Positions 13,818-25,567 of a stretch of 64,000 nt of DNA are shown piece after piece. Made by a program: the position numbers and the translations under genes. Position 1 is the stretch's first letter. Each line of letters starts with the position of its first letter. Source of the DNA: Aquisalimonas sp. GTDB taxonomy: Bacteria; Pseudomonadota; Gammaproteobacteria; Nitrococcales; Aquisalimonadaceae. The notes beneath the pieces are model-generated. The model was not told the origin of the DNA. It did no database searches and saw only the letters and a program-made list of their open reading frames with translations. The stretch covers positions 1-64,000 of the forward strand of contig SLBZ01000003.1 of NCBI GenBank assembly GCA_007126095.1, given 5' to 3'.

Positions 13818-15650
13818 ATGTGTGGAATCGTCGGCGCGGTTGCCGAGCGTGAAGTCTCGCGCATCCTCCTCGAAGGCCTGAAACGCCTTGAGTACCGGGG
13901 CTACGACTCAGCCGGGGTTGCTCTGGTCGACGACCGCGGCAGCGTTCGCCGGCGGCGGTCGGTGGGCAAGGTGGCCGCACTGGAGGAGGCGCTGCGCGCC
14001 GAACCGCTCACCGGCACGACGGGTATCGCACACACGCGCTGGGCGACCCATGGCCGGCCCACGGACGCCAACGCCCATCCACACATGGCCCTGGACCGGG
14101 TTGCCATTGTTCACAACGGCATCATCGAGAACTACGAGGCCTTGCGGGCCGAGCTGGAAAGTCTTGGCTACGCATTCGAGTCGGAGACCGACACCGAAGT
14201 GGTGGTCAACGAGGTGCACCGCCACCTGGCGGCCGGCCATGACCTGCTCGCCGCAGTGCGGGCCAGCGTGGGACGGCTGGAAGGGGCGTTCGCCCTGGGT
14301 GTACTGAGTGCCGATGAACCCGAACGCCTGGTCGCGGCGCGCCGCGGGAGCCCTCTGGTGATCGGGCTTGGTATCGGCGAGCACTTCATCGCCTCTGACG
14401 TCTTCGCGCTGTTGCCGGTTACTCAGCGTTTCATTTTCCTCGAGGAAGGGGACATCGCCGACGTCCGCCGCGATAGCGTGCGCATCTACGACGCGCACGG
14501 CCGCGAAGTGGAGCGGCCCGTGCGCGTCTCCGAGGTCTCTCCGGATGCCGTGGAACGCGGCGGATACCGCCATTTCATGCTCAAGGAAATCCACGAGCAG
14601 CCCAACGCCCTGGCGGAAACCCTGGAAGGCCGGCTGTCTCGTGAGCGGGTGCTGCCCGAGATCTTCGGCCCGGACGCCACGCCCATATTCGACACGGTGC
14701 GCCGGGTGCAGATCGTCGCCTGCGGCACCAGCTACCACGCCGGCCTCATCGCGCGGTACTGGTTCGAGTCTCTCGCCGGCCTGCCTTGCGATGTGGAGGT
14801 GGCGAGCGAATTCCGCTACCGCAGGCACGTGGTCACCGATGACTCCCTGTTCGTGACCATCTCCCAGTCCGGTGAGACCGCCGACACACTGGCGGCATTG
14901 CGGGAGGCGAAACGGCTTGGATACAGCGCCAGTCTGGCAATCTGCAATGTGCCTGAGAGCTCTCTGGTGCGCGAGTCCGACCTGACGCTCATGACCCGAG
15001 CGGGCCCGGAGATCGGCGTTGCATCCACCAAGGCGTTCACCACCCAGCTGGCCGGTCTGCTGCTGCTGGTTGCGGGCCTGGGGCGGCGCCATGCTCTCAG
15101 TGCGGACGCCGAGCGGGACCTCGTGGCGGCCCTGCATGATCTGCCCGCGGCCGTGGAGCGCACCCTAGCGCTGGAGCCGCGCATCGCCGAGCTGGCCGAG
15201 CGCTTCGTCGACAAGCGCCACAGCCTGTTCCTCGGGCGGGGCCCACAGTATCCGGTCGCCCTGGAGGGTGCCCTGAAGCTCAAGGAGATCTCCTACATCC
15301 ACGCCGAGGCGTACCCCTCCGGCGAGCTCAAGCATGGCCCGCTGGCGCTGGTGGATGCCGAGATGCCCGTGGTTGCAGTCGCGCCCAATGACGAACTGCT
15401 GGAGAAGCTGAAATCCAACCTGCAGGAAGTCCAGGCGCGCGGTGGCGAACTGCTGGTGTTTGCCGACGACGCGGTGCGCTTCTCCGAACGCCCGGGCCTG
15501 ATCGTGCTGCCGGTGCCTGCGGTGGCCGAGGTGGTGGCGCCCATCGTTTTCACGGTGCCGCTGCAGCTGCTGGCCTATCACGTGGCGGTACTCAAGGGCA
15601 CCGATGTGGACAAGCCGCGCAATCTGGCGAAATCGGTTACCGTCGAGTGA
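13818..15650 (+). CDS. glmS: GlmS, glutamine--fructose-6-phosphate aminotransferase (isomerizing)
   Basis: First committed step of amino-sugar synthesis: fructose-6-P plus glutamine gives glucosamine-6-P. The 610-residue chain starts MCGIVGAV, so Cys2 becomes the N-terminal nucleophile of the glutaminase domain. Two SIS sugar-isomerase domains follow ([13 protein letters not shown] near residue 350 and the [14 protein letters not shown] block near 500). The end [13 protein letters not shown] is the family signature. No glmS ribozyme is seen upstream, as expected for proteobacteria. Confidence 0.98.
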   Translation: MCGIVGAVAEREVSRILLEGLKRLEYRGYDSAGVALVDDRGSVRRRRSVGKVAALEEALRAEPLTGTTGIAHTRWATHGRPTDANAHPHMALDRVAIVHNGIIENYEALRAELESLGYAFESETDTEVVVNEVHRHLAAGHDLLAAVRASVGRLEGAFALGVLSADEPERLVAARRGSPLVIGLGIGEHFIASDVFALLPVTQRFIFLEEGDIADVRRDSVRIYDAHGREVERPVRVSEVSPDAVERGGYRHFMLKEIHEQPNALAETLEGRLSRERVLPEIFGPDATPIFDTVRRVQIVACGTSYHAGLIARYWFESLAGLPCDVEVASEFRYRRHVVTDDSLFVTISQSGETADTLAALREAKRLGYSASLAICNVPESSLVRESDLTLMTRAGPEIGVASTKAFTTQLAGLLLLVAGLGRRHALSADAERDLVAALHDLPAAVERTLALEPRIAELAERFVDKRHSLFLGRGPQYPVALEGALKLKEISYIHAEAYPSGELKHGPLALVDAEMPVVAVAPNDELLEKLKSNLQEVQARGGELLVFADDAVRFSERPGLIVLPVPAVAEVVAPIVFTVPLQLLAYHVAVLKGTDVDKPRNLAKSVTVE

Positions 15651-15659
15651 GCGTGGCAG

Positions 15660-16073
15660 TTACTCCCGGCTGCCCTGGATGCGCTCCACTGCCACGCGCA
15701 CGGCGTCGAGCAGCCCCTCGCTGTCCGGCGACTTGGTGACGAAATGATCAACGCCGCTGGCGTACGCTTCCGTCAGCGCTCCGGCCTCGTCCTTGCCGGA
15801 GAGCAGGATGATCGATGTCCGGTGATCACTCCCCGCGTCCTGCTCGCGCACTTCGCGGGTCAGTCCCAGCCCGTCCATCTCCGGCATCAACCAGTCGGCC
15901 AGGAGGATGTCCGCCTGCCGGTCGTCCAGCATTGCCAGGGCCTCCGCGGCGGAGCCCGCACTGCGTATGTCGGTGTAGCCCGTCGTTTCCAGCACCCGCC
16001 GAAGCATTTCAAGCGTGAACTTCGCGTCGTCCACGACCACGATGGAAACCGGTTCAGTCCGGTCTGACGCCAT
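15660..16073 (-). CDS. Stand-alone response-regulator receiver protein (CheY-like)
   Basis: A 137-residue single receiver domain with no output domain. The acidic pocket DD is at residues 15-16, the phospho-acceptor Asp60 in LLADWLMPEMDG, Ser92 at the switch Ser/Thr position and Lys114 in TKS. It therefore looks active as a phosphoryl acceptor. No histidine kinase is nearby, so its partner is unknown. It converges on glmS (9 bp apart) and is divergent from oxyR. Confidence 0.88.
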   Translation of the reverse strand: MASDRTEPVSIVVVDDAKFTLEMLRRVLETTGYTDIRSAGSAAEALAMLDDRQADILLADWLMPEMDGLGLTREVREQDAGSDHRTSIILLSGKDEAGALTEAYASGVDHFVTKSPDSEGLLDAVRVAVERIQGSRE

Positions 16074-16241
16074 GCCAACAGTCCTGTGTCATCGTCACCG
16101 GCGTCGGGCATTGTGATGTGATTGGCCCGGTCGCCCCCTTTTCCCGCGTATCATACTAACCTGTTCCGGCCGTTTGTCAGGCCCCCGACCATTTCGAAGC
16201 CGCCGCCCGACGCCCGAATACTGCCGACAAGGGAGTGCTGT

Positions 16242-17159
16242 ATGAACCTGCGGGACCTCCGCTACCTGGTTGCCGTCGCCGAGCACCGCCACTTCGGCCG
16301 GGCCGCGGAAGCCTGCCACGTGAGTCAGCCAACCCTCAGCGCCCAGCTGAAGAAGCTGGAGCAGTATCTGGGTGTCCAGTTGGTGGAGCGCTCGAGCAAG
16401 CAGATCATGCTCACCACCATCGGCGACGACGTCGCCCGCCGCGCACGAAGTATGCTTAATCTTGCCGATGACATCGTGGAGGTGGCCCGCGCGGCCAGCG
16501 ACCCGTTCGCCGGCGACCTGCGTCTGGGCATTATTCCCACGGTGGCCCCGTATCTGCTGCCCTATCTGATGCCGGCCTTCGAGCGCGAGCTTCCCCGCCT
16601 GCGCCCGTTGCTCCGCGAGGAGCAGACCGCGGCCTGTCTGGAGAAGCTGCGCAATGGCGTCATCGACGTCGCGGTCATTGCCGTGCCCTTCGAGGGGGCC
16701 GACACGTTCGCGCAGGCGACCCTCTACAATGAACCCTTCGTCCTGGCCGCCCCCGCCGGGCACCCGTTGGCGGAGCGCCGAGACGTTACTCTGGCCGACC
16801 TTGTCGACGCCCGGGTGCTGCTGCTGGAAGAAGGGCACTGCCTGCGGGACCAGGCACTGAGCGTGTGCCAGACCGTCGGCGCGCGCGAGGCGCGGGAATT
16901 CCGTGCCACGAGCCTGGAGACCTTGCGACAGATGGCCGCCGCGGGAGCCGGCATCACCCTGCTGCCGCGGATGGCGGCCGCGGCGGACGCCACCGCGGTG
17001 GGCCATGGCCGGCTGGTCTTGCGCCGGTTCAAGGCGCCGCAACCGCACCGCCAGGTCGCCATTCTCTGGCGCAAGGGGTCGGCCCGGGAGCCGACGGTGC
17101 AGGCAATCGCGGATGTCATCCGCGCTCTGCCGGAGGTGCGCGCACTCGGTGAAGGTTAG
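16242..17159 (+). CDS. oxyR: OxyR, hydrogen-peroxide-sensing LysR-type regulator
   Basis: LysR-type activator of peroxide defence. I chose the ATG at 16242 (MNLRDLRYLVAVAEHRHFGR), which gives 305 residues, the usual OxyR length. The N-terminal winged helix-turn-helix is at residues 1-60. The effector domain has the redox cysteines Cys200 (EEGHCLRDQ) and Cys209 (SVCQ), matching Cys199 and Cys208 of E. coli. No catalase or ahpC gene is in the window. uvrD follows 40 bp downstream with its own likely promoter. Confidence 0.95.
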   Translation: MNLRDLRYLVAVAEHRHFGRAAEACHVSQPTLSAQLKKLEQYLGVQLVERSSKQIMLTTIGDDVARRARSMLNLADDIVEVARAASDPFAGDLRLGIIPTVAPYLLPYLMPAFERELPRLRPLLREEQTAACLEKLRNGVIDVAVIAVPFEGADTFAQATLYNEPFVLAAPAGHPLAERRDVTLADLVDARVLLLEEGHCLRDQALSVCQTVGAREAREFRATSLETLRQMAAAGAGITLLPRMAAAADATAVGHGRLVLRRFKAPQPHRQVAILWRKGSAREPTVQAIADVIRALPEVRALGEG

Positions 17160-17182
17160 TCACTGCTCTCCGCCGCCGCACT

Positions 17183-17191
17183 TGCTACACT
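17183..17191 (+). promoter_or_regulatory. Extended -10 element just before uvrD
   Basis: TGC directly followed by TACACT (17186-17191) forms an extended -10 motif ending 8 bp before the uvrD ATG. No -35 box is obvious and no Shine-Dalgarno sequence lies between the motif and the start codon. If used, transcription would start at or next to the ATG. Confidence 0.4.
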
Positions 17192-17199
17192 GCGCCCCC

Positions 17200-19367
<2,168 letters not shown>

Positions 19368-19371
<4 letters not shown>

Positions 19372-19391
19372 GGTAGACCTTCAGGTCTACC
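19368..19391 (+). repeat. GTAG-headed palindromic repeat, family A copy 1
   Basis: GTAG head followed by a palindrome with GGTAGACCT and AGGTCTACC arms around a TC centre. It overlaps the uvrD stop codon. Compensatory changes in both arms relative to other copies (GGTAGACCT versus GGTGGACCT) keep the stem paired, which argues for selection on structure. Confidence 0.85.
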
Positions 19392-19425
19392 AAAAAGGCC
19401 AGGGTGCATCACCGGAGCCCGCCAT

Positions 19426-19449
19426 GGTGGATCTGAAGATCCACCCTAC
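19426..19449 (-). repeat. GTAG-headed palindromic repeat, family A copy 2 (inverted)
   Basis: Reverse-oriented copy with arms GGTGGATCT and AGATCCACC, ending in CTAC on the plus strand. Compared with copies 4 to 6 it also has paired compensatory changes. It lies 34 bp after copy 1. Confidence 0.85.
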
Positions 19450-19476
19450 GGTTTCTGGAGAGTGCGTAGTGCGTGC

Positions 19477-19500
19477 GTAGCGTGGACCTTCAGGTCCACC
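19477..19500 (+). repeat. GTAG-headed palindromic repeat, family A copy 3
   Basis: GTAG head, one C in place of G, then arms GTGGACCT and AGGTCCAC. It lies directly downstream of the LOG-family gene, which reads from the other strand, so copies 1 to 3 fill the convergent uvrD/LOG spacer. Confidence 0.85.
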
Positions 19501-19507
19501 ATCATGT

Positions 19508-20227
19508 CTAAAGATCCAGCAGAATCTCCCGCTCCCGCGCCGAGGGCTCGAAGCCGCGCTCCTCGTAATGGTCGAAGATGGCATCCACCACCTGCTTCGG
19601 CTCCTCCACTACGTGAAAGAGATCCATGTCCTCGGCGTTGATGGTGCCCTGGGCCACCAGCACGTCCTGAAACCACCGCACCAGCCCGCGCCAGAACTCC
19701 TCGTTCACCAGAATGATGGGAATGCGCCGGGTCTTGCCCGTCTGCACCAGGGTGAGAATCTCCGCCAGCTCGTCCAGGGTGCCGAAGCCGCCGGGCAGCA
19801 CCACGTAGGCGGAGGCGTACTTCACGAACATCACCTTGCGCGAGAAGAAGTGGCGGAAGTTCAGGCTGATGTCCTGATACGGATTGCCCCCCTGCTCCAT
19901 GGGCAGCTGGATGTTCAGGCCGATGCTGGGGGCCTTGCCGCGGTAGGCGCCCTTGTTGGCCGCCTCCATGATGCCGGGGCCGCCGCCGCTGACCACGGAG
20001 AATCCCGCCTCCGAGAGCTGGTAGGCCGTGTCCTCCGCCAGCGCGTACCAGGGGTGATCCGGCGGTGTGCGGGCCGAGCCGAACAGGCTCGCCGACGGCT
20101 TGATCTGCGCCAGGCGCTCGAACCCCTCCACGAACTCCGCCATGACCTGGAAGATCTTCCAGGACTCCCGGGTCATCAGCGAGTCATTGATCGGGGCGCG
20201 CCCCGCGAACTTGTCGGGTGTGATCAT
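19508..20227 (-). CDS. LOG-family (TIGR00730-type) Rossmann-fold protein
   Basis: Relative of the LONELY GUY nucleoside 5'-monophosphate phosphoribohydrolases. I chose the ATG at 20227 (MITPDKFAGRAPIND), giving 239 residues; further upstream the frame is open but not protein-like. The diagnostic motifs GGGPGIMEA (residues 81-89) and PGGFGTLDE (145-153) are intact. Bacterial members release ribose-5-phosphate from nucleotides such as AMP, but the physiological substrate here is unknown. The longer N-terminus is typical of a proteobacterial subgroup. Confidence 0.88.
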   Translation of the reverse strand: MITPDKFAGRAPINDSLMTRESWKIFQVMAEFVEGFERLAQIKPSASLFGSARTPPDHPWYALAEDTAYQLSEAGFSVVSGGGPGIMEAANKGAYRGKAPSIGLNIQLPMEQGGNPYQDISLNFRHFFSRKVMFVKYASAYVVLPGGFGTLDELAEILTLVQTGKTRRIPIILVNEEFWRGLVRWFQDVLVAQGTINAEDMDLFHVVEEPKQVVDAIFDHYEERGFEPSAREREILLDL

Positions 20228-20396
20228 GCTGCTCCAGTGGCTTGTGCCGTTGTTGCGAATCGATGCGATGCGGTCGCGAACCGTGAGCCGTGCACGGCGA
20301 GGCCGCAGCCCCATTATGTAACATGGCACCGCCTGCGTGGCATCCGGCGCGGCGTGGATGCCGGCAATCAACAAGAAACGCTCCATGGGAGGGCAT

Positions 20397-21140
20397 ATGC
20401 GATTTGTGCAACAGGGTGTGTTGGTGGCGGTGCTGATGGCGCTGCCCCTGTCCGCCACGGCGGGGCTGACCGGTGCCAGTGTCGGCGTTGGTGTGTGGAA
20501 CCAGGGCCCGAGCGGTCATGTGGAAGCCGACGGTAATCGCGCCGATCTGGAAGACGACCTGGATACGGATTCCGAGGTGGGCTACTTCGTCTGGGCGGAC
20601 CTGCGCCACCCGATTCCGCTGCTGCCCCGGCTCAAGCTCAAGCACACGCCGGTGACTCTCGAAGGCGAGGGAGATAGCAGCTTCTCGTTCGGCGACGAGT
20701 CATTCACGGGAGAGAACGAATCGGAGATCACCCTGGACCAGACCGACTTCATCATCTACTGGTCGCCGTGGAGCCTGTTCGTGGATCTCGATATCGGCCT
20801 GAATGTGAAGTACATCGACGGTGAGATCGACGTTGAGAGCGAGGGCGAGCGCGAGCGCGTCAGCTTCGACGGCCCCCTGCCGCTGGTCTACGCCCGCACC
20901 GAGGCGCGCCTGCCCGGAACGGGTCTGTTCGGCGGCGGTGAAGTCAGCTATCTCAGCTTCGACGGCAACCGCATAGTCGACATGACCCTCTCGGCCGGCT
21001 ACCGTACCGGCATCGGTCTGGCCTCGATCGCCATCGAAGGCGGATACAAGTACCAGAATATCCGTCTCGACAGCTTCGACGATCTGGACGCGGACCTGAC
21101 CATCGATGGACCCTACATGGGGGTCTCCGCCCGCTTCTGA
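20397..21140 (+). CDS. Outer-membrane beta-barrel protein (TIGR04219-like)
   Basis: A 247-residue exported protein. The N-terminus has a clear signal peptide, with likely cleavage after Ala22 (SATA-GL). The rest alternates polar and hydrophobic residues, is very acidic and ends in ...MGVSARF with a C-terminal Phe, as expected for a small outer-membrane barrel. The resemblance to the TIGR04219 family is from memory of its pattern and needs a profile search. It lies 13 bp before polA, so the two may be co-transcribed. The function is unknown. Confidence 0.75.
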   Translation: MRFVQQGVLVAVLMALPLSATAGLTGASVGVGVWNQGPSGHVEADGNRADLEDDLDTDSEVGYFVWADLRHPIPLLPRLKLKHTPVTLEGEGDSSFSFGDESFTGENESEITLDQTDFIIYWSPWSLFVDLDIGLNVKYIDGEIDVESEGERERVSFDGPLPLVYARTEARLPGTGLFGGGEVSYLSFDGNRIVDMTLSAGYRTGIGLASIAIEGGYKYQNIRLDSFDDLDADLTIDGPYMGVSARF

Positions 21141-21153
21141 ACGGACGAACGAC

Positions 21154-23853
21154 ATGGCAGAGCGCAGCACAAGGCAGCCGCTGATCCTGGTAGACGGCTC
21201 CTCGTACCTGTTCCGGGCCTTCCACGCTCTGCCACCCCTGACCAACTCCGCAGGCGACCCCACCGGGGCCGTCTACGGGGTGGTCAACATGCTGCGCAAG
21301 CTGCTGGCGGAATACGAGCCCACCCACATCGGTGTGGTGTTCGACGCGCCGGGGCGCACCTTCCGCGATGACCTCTTCGAGCAGTACAAGGCCAACCGGC
21401 CCGGCATGCCCGAGGATCTGCGTCCGCAGATCGAACCCCTGAAGCAGATCGTCCGCGCCATGGGGCTGCCCCTGGTGGAAGTGAGCGGCGTCGAAGCGGA
21501 CGACGTCATCGGCACCCTGGCCCGGCAGGCCGCCGCCGGCAGCGACGTGATCATCTCCACCGGCGACAAGGACATGGCCCAGCTGGTCACCGACCGGGTG
21601 ACCCTGCTCAACACCATGAGCGGCACGTCTCTGGACGTGGACGGCGTGCGCGAGAAGTTCGGCGTGCCGCCGGAGCGCATCATCGACTACCTGGCCCTGG
21701 TGGGTGATACGTCCGACAACATCCCCGGCATTCCCAAGGTGGGGCCCAAGACCGCCGTGAAGTGGCTGAACGCCTACGGCGACCTGGACGGCGTGGTGGC
21801 CAATGCCGGCGCCATCAAGGGCAAGGTGGGCGAGAGCCTGCGCGAGCACCTGGACGACCTGCCCCTGTCGCGGGATCTGGCCACCATCCGCTGCGAACTG
21901 GACCTGGACCAGAGCCCGGATGATCTGCAGCGCGGCGAACCGGACACCGCCACCCTGCGCGAACTCTACCGCCAGCAGGAGTTCTCCGGCTGGCTGTCCC
22001 AGCTCGGTGATGACCGCGGCGATGCGGGTGAGGGTGACGCACCCGGCGGCGACTACAGCATGGTGACCGAGCAGGCGGAGTTCGACGCCTGGCTGGCGCG
22101 GCTGCGGGATGCGGAGCTGTTCGCCTTCGATCTGGAGACGGACAGCCTCAACTACATGGAAGCCAACATCGTCGGGCTGTCGTTCGCCATCGAGCCCGGC
22201 GAGGCCATTTACATCCCCGTGGCCCACGACGGCCCGGGCGCGCCCGATCAGCTCGACCGCCAGCAGGTGCTGGACGCCCTCAGGCCGCTGCTGGAGGCCG
22301 AGGACCACCTCAAGGTCGGCCAGAACCTGAAGTACGACATGAGTGTGCTGGCCCGCTACGGCATCGATCTGCAGGGTGTGCGCCACGACACCATGCTGCA
22401 GTCCTATGTGCTGGACTCCACCGCCACCCGTCACGACATGGACTCCCTGGCGCTCAAGTACCTGGGGCGCGGCACCACCAAGTACGAGCACGTGGCCGGC
22501 AAGGGTGCCAAGCAGATCACCTTCAACCAGGTGGGTGTGGACGAGGCGACCGACTACGCCTGCGAGGACGCCGACGTGACCCTGCAGCTGCACCGGACCC
22601 TGTGGCCGCGGGTGCAGGCCATCCCGTCCCTGCAGGCGGTCTACGAGGCGATCGAGGTGCCGCTGTTGCCGGTGCTCTCGCGCATGGAGCGACACGGCGT
22701 GCTGGTGGACCGCGAGCTGCTGCGCAAGCAGAGCAGTGAACTGGCGAAGAGCATGCAGCAGCTGGAGAAGGCCGCTCACGACGCCGCCGGTGGCCCCTTC
22801 AACCTGAGTTCGCCCAAGCAGATTCAGGAGATCCTGTTCGATCGCCAGGGGCTGCCGGTGCTGCAGAAGACCCCCAAGGGCCAGCCCTCCACCGCGGAGT
22901 CCGTGCTGCAGGAGCTGGCGGCGGACTACGAGCTGCCGCGGCTCATCATCGAGCACCGCGGTCTGTCCAAGCTCAAGTCCACCTACACCGACAAGCTGCC
23001 GCAGATGATCAACCCGCACACCGGCCGGGTGCACACGTCCTACCACCAGGCCGTGGCGGCCACCGGCCGGCTCTCTTCCAGCGACCCGAACCTGCAGAAC
23101 ATCCCGGTGCGCAGCGAGGAGGGCCGACGCATCCGCAAGGCCTTCATTGCCACCCCCGGTTACCGCCTCATGGCGGCGGACTACTCCCAGGTGGAGCTGC
23201 GCATCATGGCGCACCTCTCCGGCGACGCGACCCTCAGGCGCGCCTTCGCCGAGGGTCAGGACATCCACCGTGCCACCGCCGCAGAGGTCTTTGGCGCCGC
23301 ACCGGAGCAGATCACCGACGAGCAGCGCCGCGCCGCCAAGGCCATCAACTTCGGGCTAATCTACGGAATGTCCGCCTGGGGCCTGGCGCGGCAGATCGGT
23401 GTGGAGCGCGGTGAGGCGCAGCAGTATGTGGATCTCTACTTCGACCGCTTCCAGGGCGTGAAGGCGTACATGGACGGCACCCGGGCCAGCGCCCGGGAGC
23501 AGGGCTTCGTGGAGACGGTCTACGGCCGCCGGCTGTATCTGCCGGAGATCAACGCCAGCAACCAGCAGCGGCGGCAGTACGCCGAGCGCACCGCCATCAA
23601 CGCACCCATGCAGGGGACGGCGGCGGATATCATCAAGCGCGCCATGATCCGTGTGGATGAGTGGCTGCGTGCCGACGAGCCGGATGTGCTCATGGTCATG
23701 CAGGTCCACGACGAACTGGTGTTCGAAGTCCCCGAGAGCGAGGTGGATACCGTGGCGACGCATGTGCGGGGGCTCATGGTCGAGGCGGCCACCCTGGATG
23801 TGCCGCTGGAGGTGGACATCGGCGTCGGACAGAACTGGGAAGAAGCGCACTGA
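21154..23853 (+). CDS. polA: DNA polymerase I
   Basis: Repair and Okazaki-fragment polymerase of 899 residues. The N-terminal 5'-3' exonuclease begins LILVDGSSYLFRAFHAL and includes GDKDMAQLV. The 3'-5' exonuclease keeps motif I (Asp326 and Glu328 in FDLETDSL), so proofreading is probably active. The polymerase domain has the motif A segment DYSQVELR, motif B (RRAAKAINFGLIYGMS) and motif C (VHDEL). The start at 21154 fits the family N-terminus. Downstream lies a structured spacer and then convergent engB. Confidence 0.98.
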   Translation: MAERSTRQPLILVDGSSYLFRAFHALPPLTNSAGDPTGAVYGVVNMLRKLLAEYEPTHIGVVFDAPGRTFRDDLFEQYKANRPGMPEDLRPQIEPLKQIVRAMGLPLVEVSGVEADDVIGTLARQAAAGSDVIISTGDKDMAQLVTDRVTLLNTMSGTSLDVDGVREKFGVPPERIIDYLALVGDTSDNIPGIPKVGPKTAVKWLNAYGDLDGVVANAGAIKGKVGESLREHLDDLPLSRDLATIRCELDLDQSPDDLQRGEPDTATLRELYRQQEFSGWLSQLGDDRGDAGEGDAPGGDYSMVTEQAEFDAWLARLRDAELFAFDLETDSLNYMEANIVGLSFAIEPGEAIYIPVAHDGPGAPDQLDRQQVLDALRPLLEAEDHLKVGQNLKYDMSVLARYGIDLQGVRHDTMLQSYVLDSTATRHDMDSLALKYLGRGTTKYEHVAGKGAKQITFNQVGVDEATDYACEDADVTLQLHRTLWPRVQAIPSLQAVYEAIEVPLLPVLSRMERHGVLVDRELLRKQSSELAKSMQQLEKAAHDAAGGPFNLSSPKQIQEILFDRQGLPVLQKTPKGQPSTAESVLQELAADYELPRLIIEHRGLSKLKSTYTDKLPQMINPHTGRVHTSYHQAVAATGRLSSSDPNLQNIPVRSEEGRRIRKAFIATPGYRLMAADYSQVELRIMAHLSGDATLRRAFAEGQDIHRATAAEVFGAAPEQITDEQRRAAKAINFGLIYGMSAWGLARQIGVERGEAQQYVDLYFDRFQGVKAYMDGTRASAREQGFVETVYGRRLYLPEINASNQQRRQYAERTAINAPMQGTAADIIKRAMIRVDEWLRADEPDVLMVMQVHDELVFEVPESEVDTVATHVRGLMVEAATLDVPLEVDIGVGQNWEEAH

Positions 23854-23886
23854 ATCGGCGGCAGGGGCCGGGCTATCGTGGGTCGG

Positions 23887-23986
23887 AAAAGAAAAGGTCC
23901 CGGCTCTCGGGGGGAAAGACCGGGACCAACGTGCGACCCTGGGGAGAGTCGCGACAGCCCGCTCAGCATACAGGGGGGTGAGCGGG
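23887..23986 (-). ncRNA. Candidate structured small RNA or engB 3' leader, with intrinsic terminator
   Basis: The polA-engB spacer holds three successive stem-loops: 23958-23964 with 23980-23986 (CCCGCTC/GAGCGGG), 23933-23937 with 23948-23952 (GCGAC/GTCGC) and 23896-23903 with 23920-23927 (GGTCCCGG/CCGGGACC). Read on the minus strand the last stem is followed by TTTTCTTTT (23887-23895), a good intrinsic terminator. This spacer is where enterobacteria encode Spot 42 and Pseudomonas encodes ErsA. No convincing own promoter was found, so the structure may be only the 3' end of the engB transcript. Confidence 0.4.
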
Positions 23987-24072
23987 CGGCGCCGGGCACT
24001 GGCGCACTGTATGAGACCGTTTCATGTATCGGAAGTTCCCCTTTCATGAAGGGAATCGGGGCGCGTGCGGGA

Positions 24073-24678
24073 TCAGTGCGGGTCCGTCGCGAACCACGCA
24101 TCCAGCACATCCCGCGCCTCCTCCACGCCGGTGGCCCGCAGGGCGGAGAACAACTGGACAGATGTCTCCGGGAACTCCGCCTCCAACTCGCGGCGAACCG
24201 CCATCAGCGCGGATGCCGCCGCGCCGCGTTTGAGCTTGTCGGCCTTGTTCAGCAGCACATGCACGCGCAGCCCGGCGTGGTCGCACCAGGCGAGCATCTG
24301 GCGGTCGAAGTCCTTGAGCGGGTGGCGGATGTCCATGATCAGCATCAGACCGCGCAGCGCCTGCCGACGATCCAGGTACTGCGGCAGCACCCGGTCCCAG
24401 TGGTGTTTGATGGCCGCCGGCACCTTGGCGTAGCCGTAGCCCGGCAGATCGATGAGTGCCCGCTCCTCGTCGACCGGGAAGATGTTGATCAGCTGCGTTC
24501 GGCCGGGCGTCTTGCTGATCCGGGCCAGGCGCTTCTGCCCGGTCAGCGCGTTCAGGGCGCTCGACTTGCCGGCATTGGAGCGTCCGGCGAAGGCCACCTC
24601 GAGCCCGGTATCCGGGGGCAGCTGCGAGAGCTCGTTGGCGCTCTTGAGGAACCGGGTCTGGGTGTAGCGGTCTGACAT
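24073..24678 (-). CDS. engB: EngB (YihA/YsxC), ribosome-biogenesis GTPase
   Basis: Essential GTPase of the TrmE-Era-EngA-EngB family, involved in large-subunit assembly. The start at 24678 ([17 protein letters not shown]) gives 201 residues. The G1 loop AGRSNAGKS is at residues 31-39, followed by G3 DLPGYGYA and G4 NKADK. It converges on polA, the same arrangement as polA-yihA in E. coli. The RNA downstream of its stop is highly structured. Confidence 0.97.
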   Translation of the reverse strand: MSDRYTQTRFLKSANELSQLPPDTGLEVAFAGRSNAGKSSALNALTGQKRLARISKTPGRTQLINIFPVDEERALIDLPGYGYAKVPAAIKHHWDRVLPQYLDRRQALRGLMLIMDIRHPLKDFDRQMLAWCDHAGLRVHVLLNKADKLKRGAAASALMAVRRELEAEFPETSVQLFSALRATGVEEARDVLDAWFATDPH

Positions 24679-24773
24679 GGTGTGACCTTCTTCCGGATTT
24701 GCGGGATGGCGGTTGGGGTATGCTACCCGTTGCGCGGCCCGGGTATCCATTCGGCACGGTCCGGTGGCCTAAA

Positions 24774-24802
24774 TTGACCGTGTCCGGGGTGGCTGGTATA
24801 AC
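24774..24802 (+). promoter_or_regulatory. Sigma-70-type promoter for the cytochrome c4 gene
   Basis: TTGACC at 24774-24779 and TATAAC at 24797-24802 are 17 bp apart. The predicted start is near 24809, leaving a leader of about 127 nt before cytochrome c4. Confidence 0.72.
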
Positions 24803-24935
24803 TTCGGGTCGCTTTGCTGACAGCGTCGGGTGCCGCAGACACGTCAGGGTGCCTTGCCCTCGAGGGATGGGCAGCGACCCGGCACCAGAGACTCTCATAC
24901 CCAGAGATTCCGCTTCGCCAGGAGTAATCAATTCC

Positions 24936-25559
24936 ATGAACAACTGGATCAAGGTTGTTATCGCCGGTTCGGCGCTGATCGCCACCCCGTTCCTTCAGGC
25001 CGGCGACGTGTCCCGCGGAGAAGACCTCTCCGGTGAGTGCATGGCCTGCCACGCTGCCGAGGGCAACACGGACAACCCGGACTGGCCGATCATCCACGGG
25101 CAGGGCAAGCGCTACCTGTATGAGCAGCTGCAGGCGTACAAGAGCGGTGACCGCGAGAACGCCGTGATGCAGAGTCAGGTCGCCGACCTGGATGATCAGG
25201 ACCTGCGGGATCTGGCGGCCTACTTCGCCTCGCAGGAAGGCGGCATCTCCGGTGGCGTGGACCCGGACCTCAAGGACCTGGGCGAATCGATCTATCGCGG
25301 CGGTCTGCCTGATGAAGGCGTCGCTGCCTGCATGGCCTGTCACGGTCCGGCCGGCGAAGGCATGCCCGGCGCCGGGTACCCCCGCCTGAGCGGTCAGCTC
25401 GCGGAGTACACGGCGGATCAATTGCGAAAGTACAGAGATGGTGAGCGCTCCACCGACCGCAACCGCATGATGCGGGACATCGCCGAGCGGATGTCCGATG
25501 AGGAGATTGAAGCCGTTTCCTCCTACATTTCCGGCCTGCACAAGCGGGAATCGGAGTAA
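24936..25559 (+). CDS. Cytochrome c4, periplasmic dihaem cytochrome
   Basis: Dihaem electron carrier, usually feeding terminal oxidases or accepting electrons from the bc1 complex. The 207-residue precursor has a signal peptide (residues 1-22, ending LQAG) and two similar domains. Haem-binding CMACH motifs are at Cys35-His39 and Cys132-His136. Methionines suited as sixth ligands are Met78 (NAVMQS) and Met178 or Met179. The ATG at 24936 follows AGGAG. The neighbouring ResB/CcsA and DsbA genes supply its maturation. Confidence 0.95.
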   Translation: MNNWIKVVIAGSALIATPFLQAGDVSRGEDLSGECMACHAAEGNTDNPDWPIIHGQGKRYLYEQLQAYKSGDRENAVMQSQVADLDDQDLRDLAAYFASQEGGISGGVDPDLKDLGESIYRGGLPDEGVAACMACHGPAGEGMPGAGYPRLSGQLAEYTADQLRKYRDGERSTDRNRMMRDIAERMSDEEIEAVSSYISGLHKRESE

Positions 25560-25567
25560 GCGTCTTC

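Noticed and set aside
20953..23268. Long open frame antisense to polA (771 codons), and similar long antisense frames at 7867-9255, 35114-37069, 42057-43706 and 43911-45494
   Set aside because: These are shadows of real genes in high-GC DNA. Their translations are low-complexity, rich in Arg/His/Gln/Gly, and show no domain motifs, while the opposite strand carries clear conserved enzymes.
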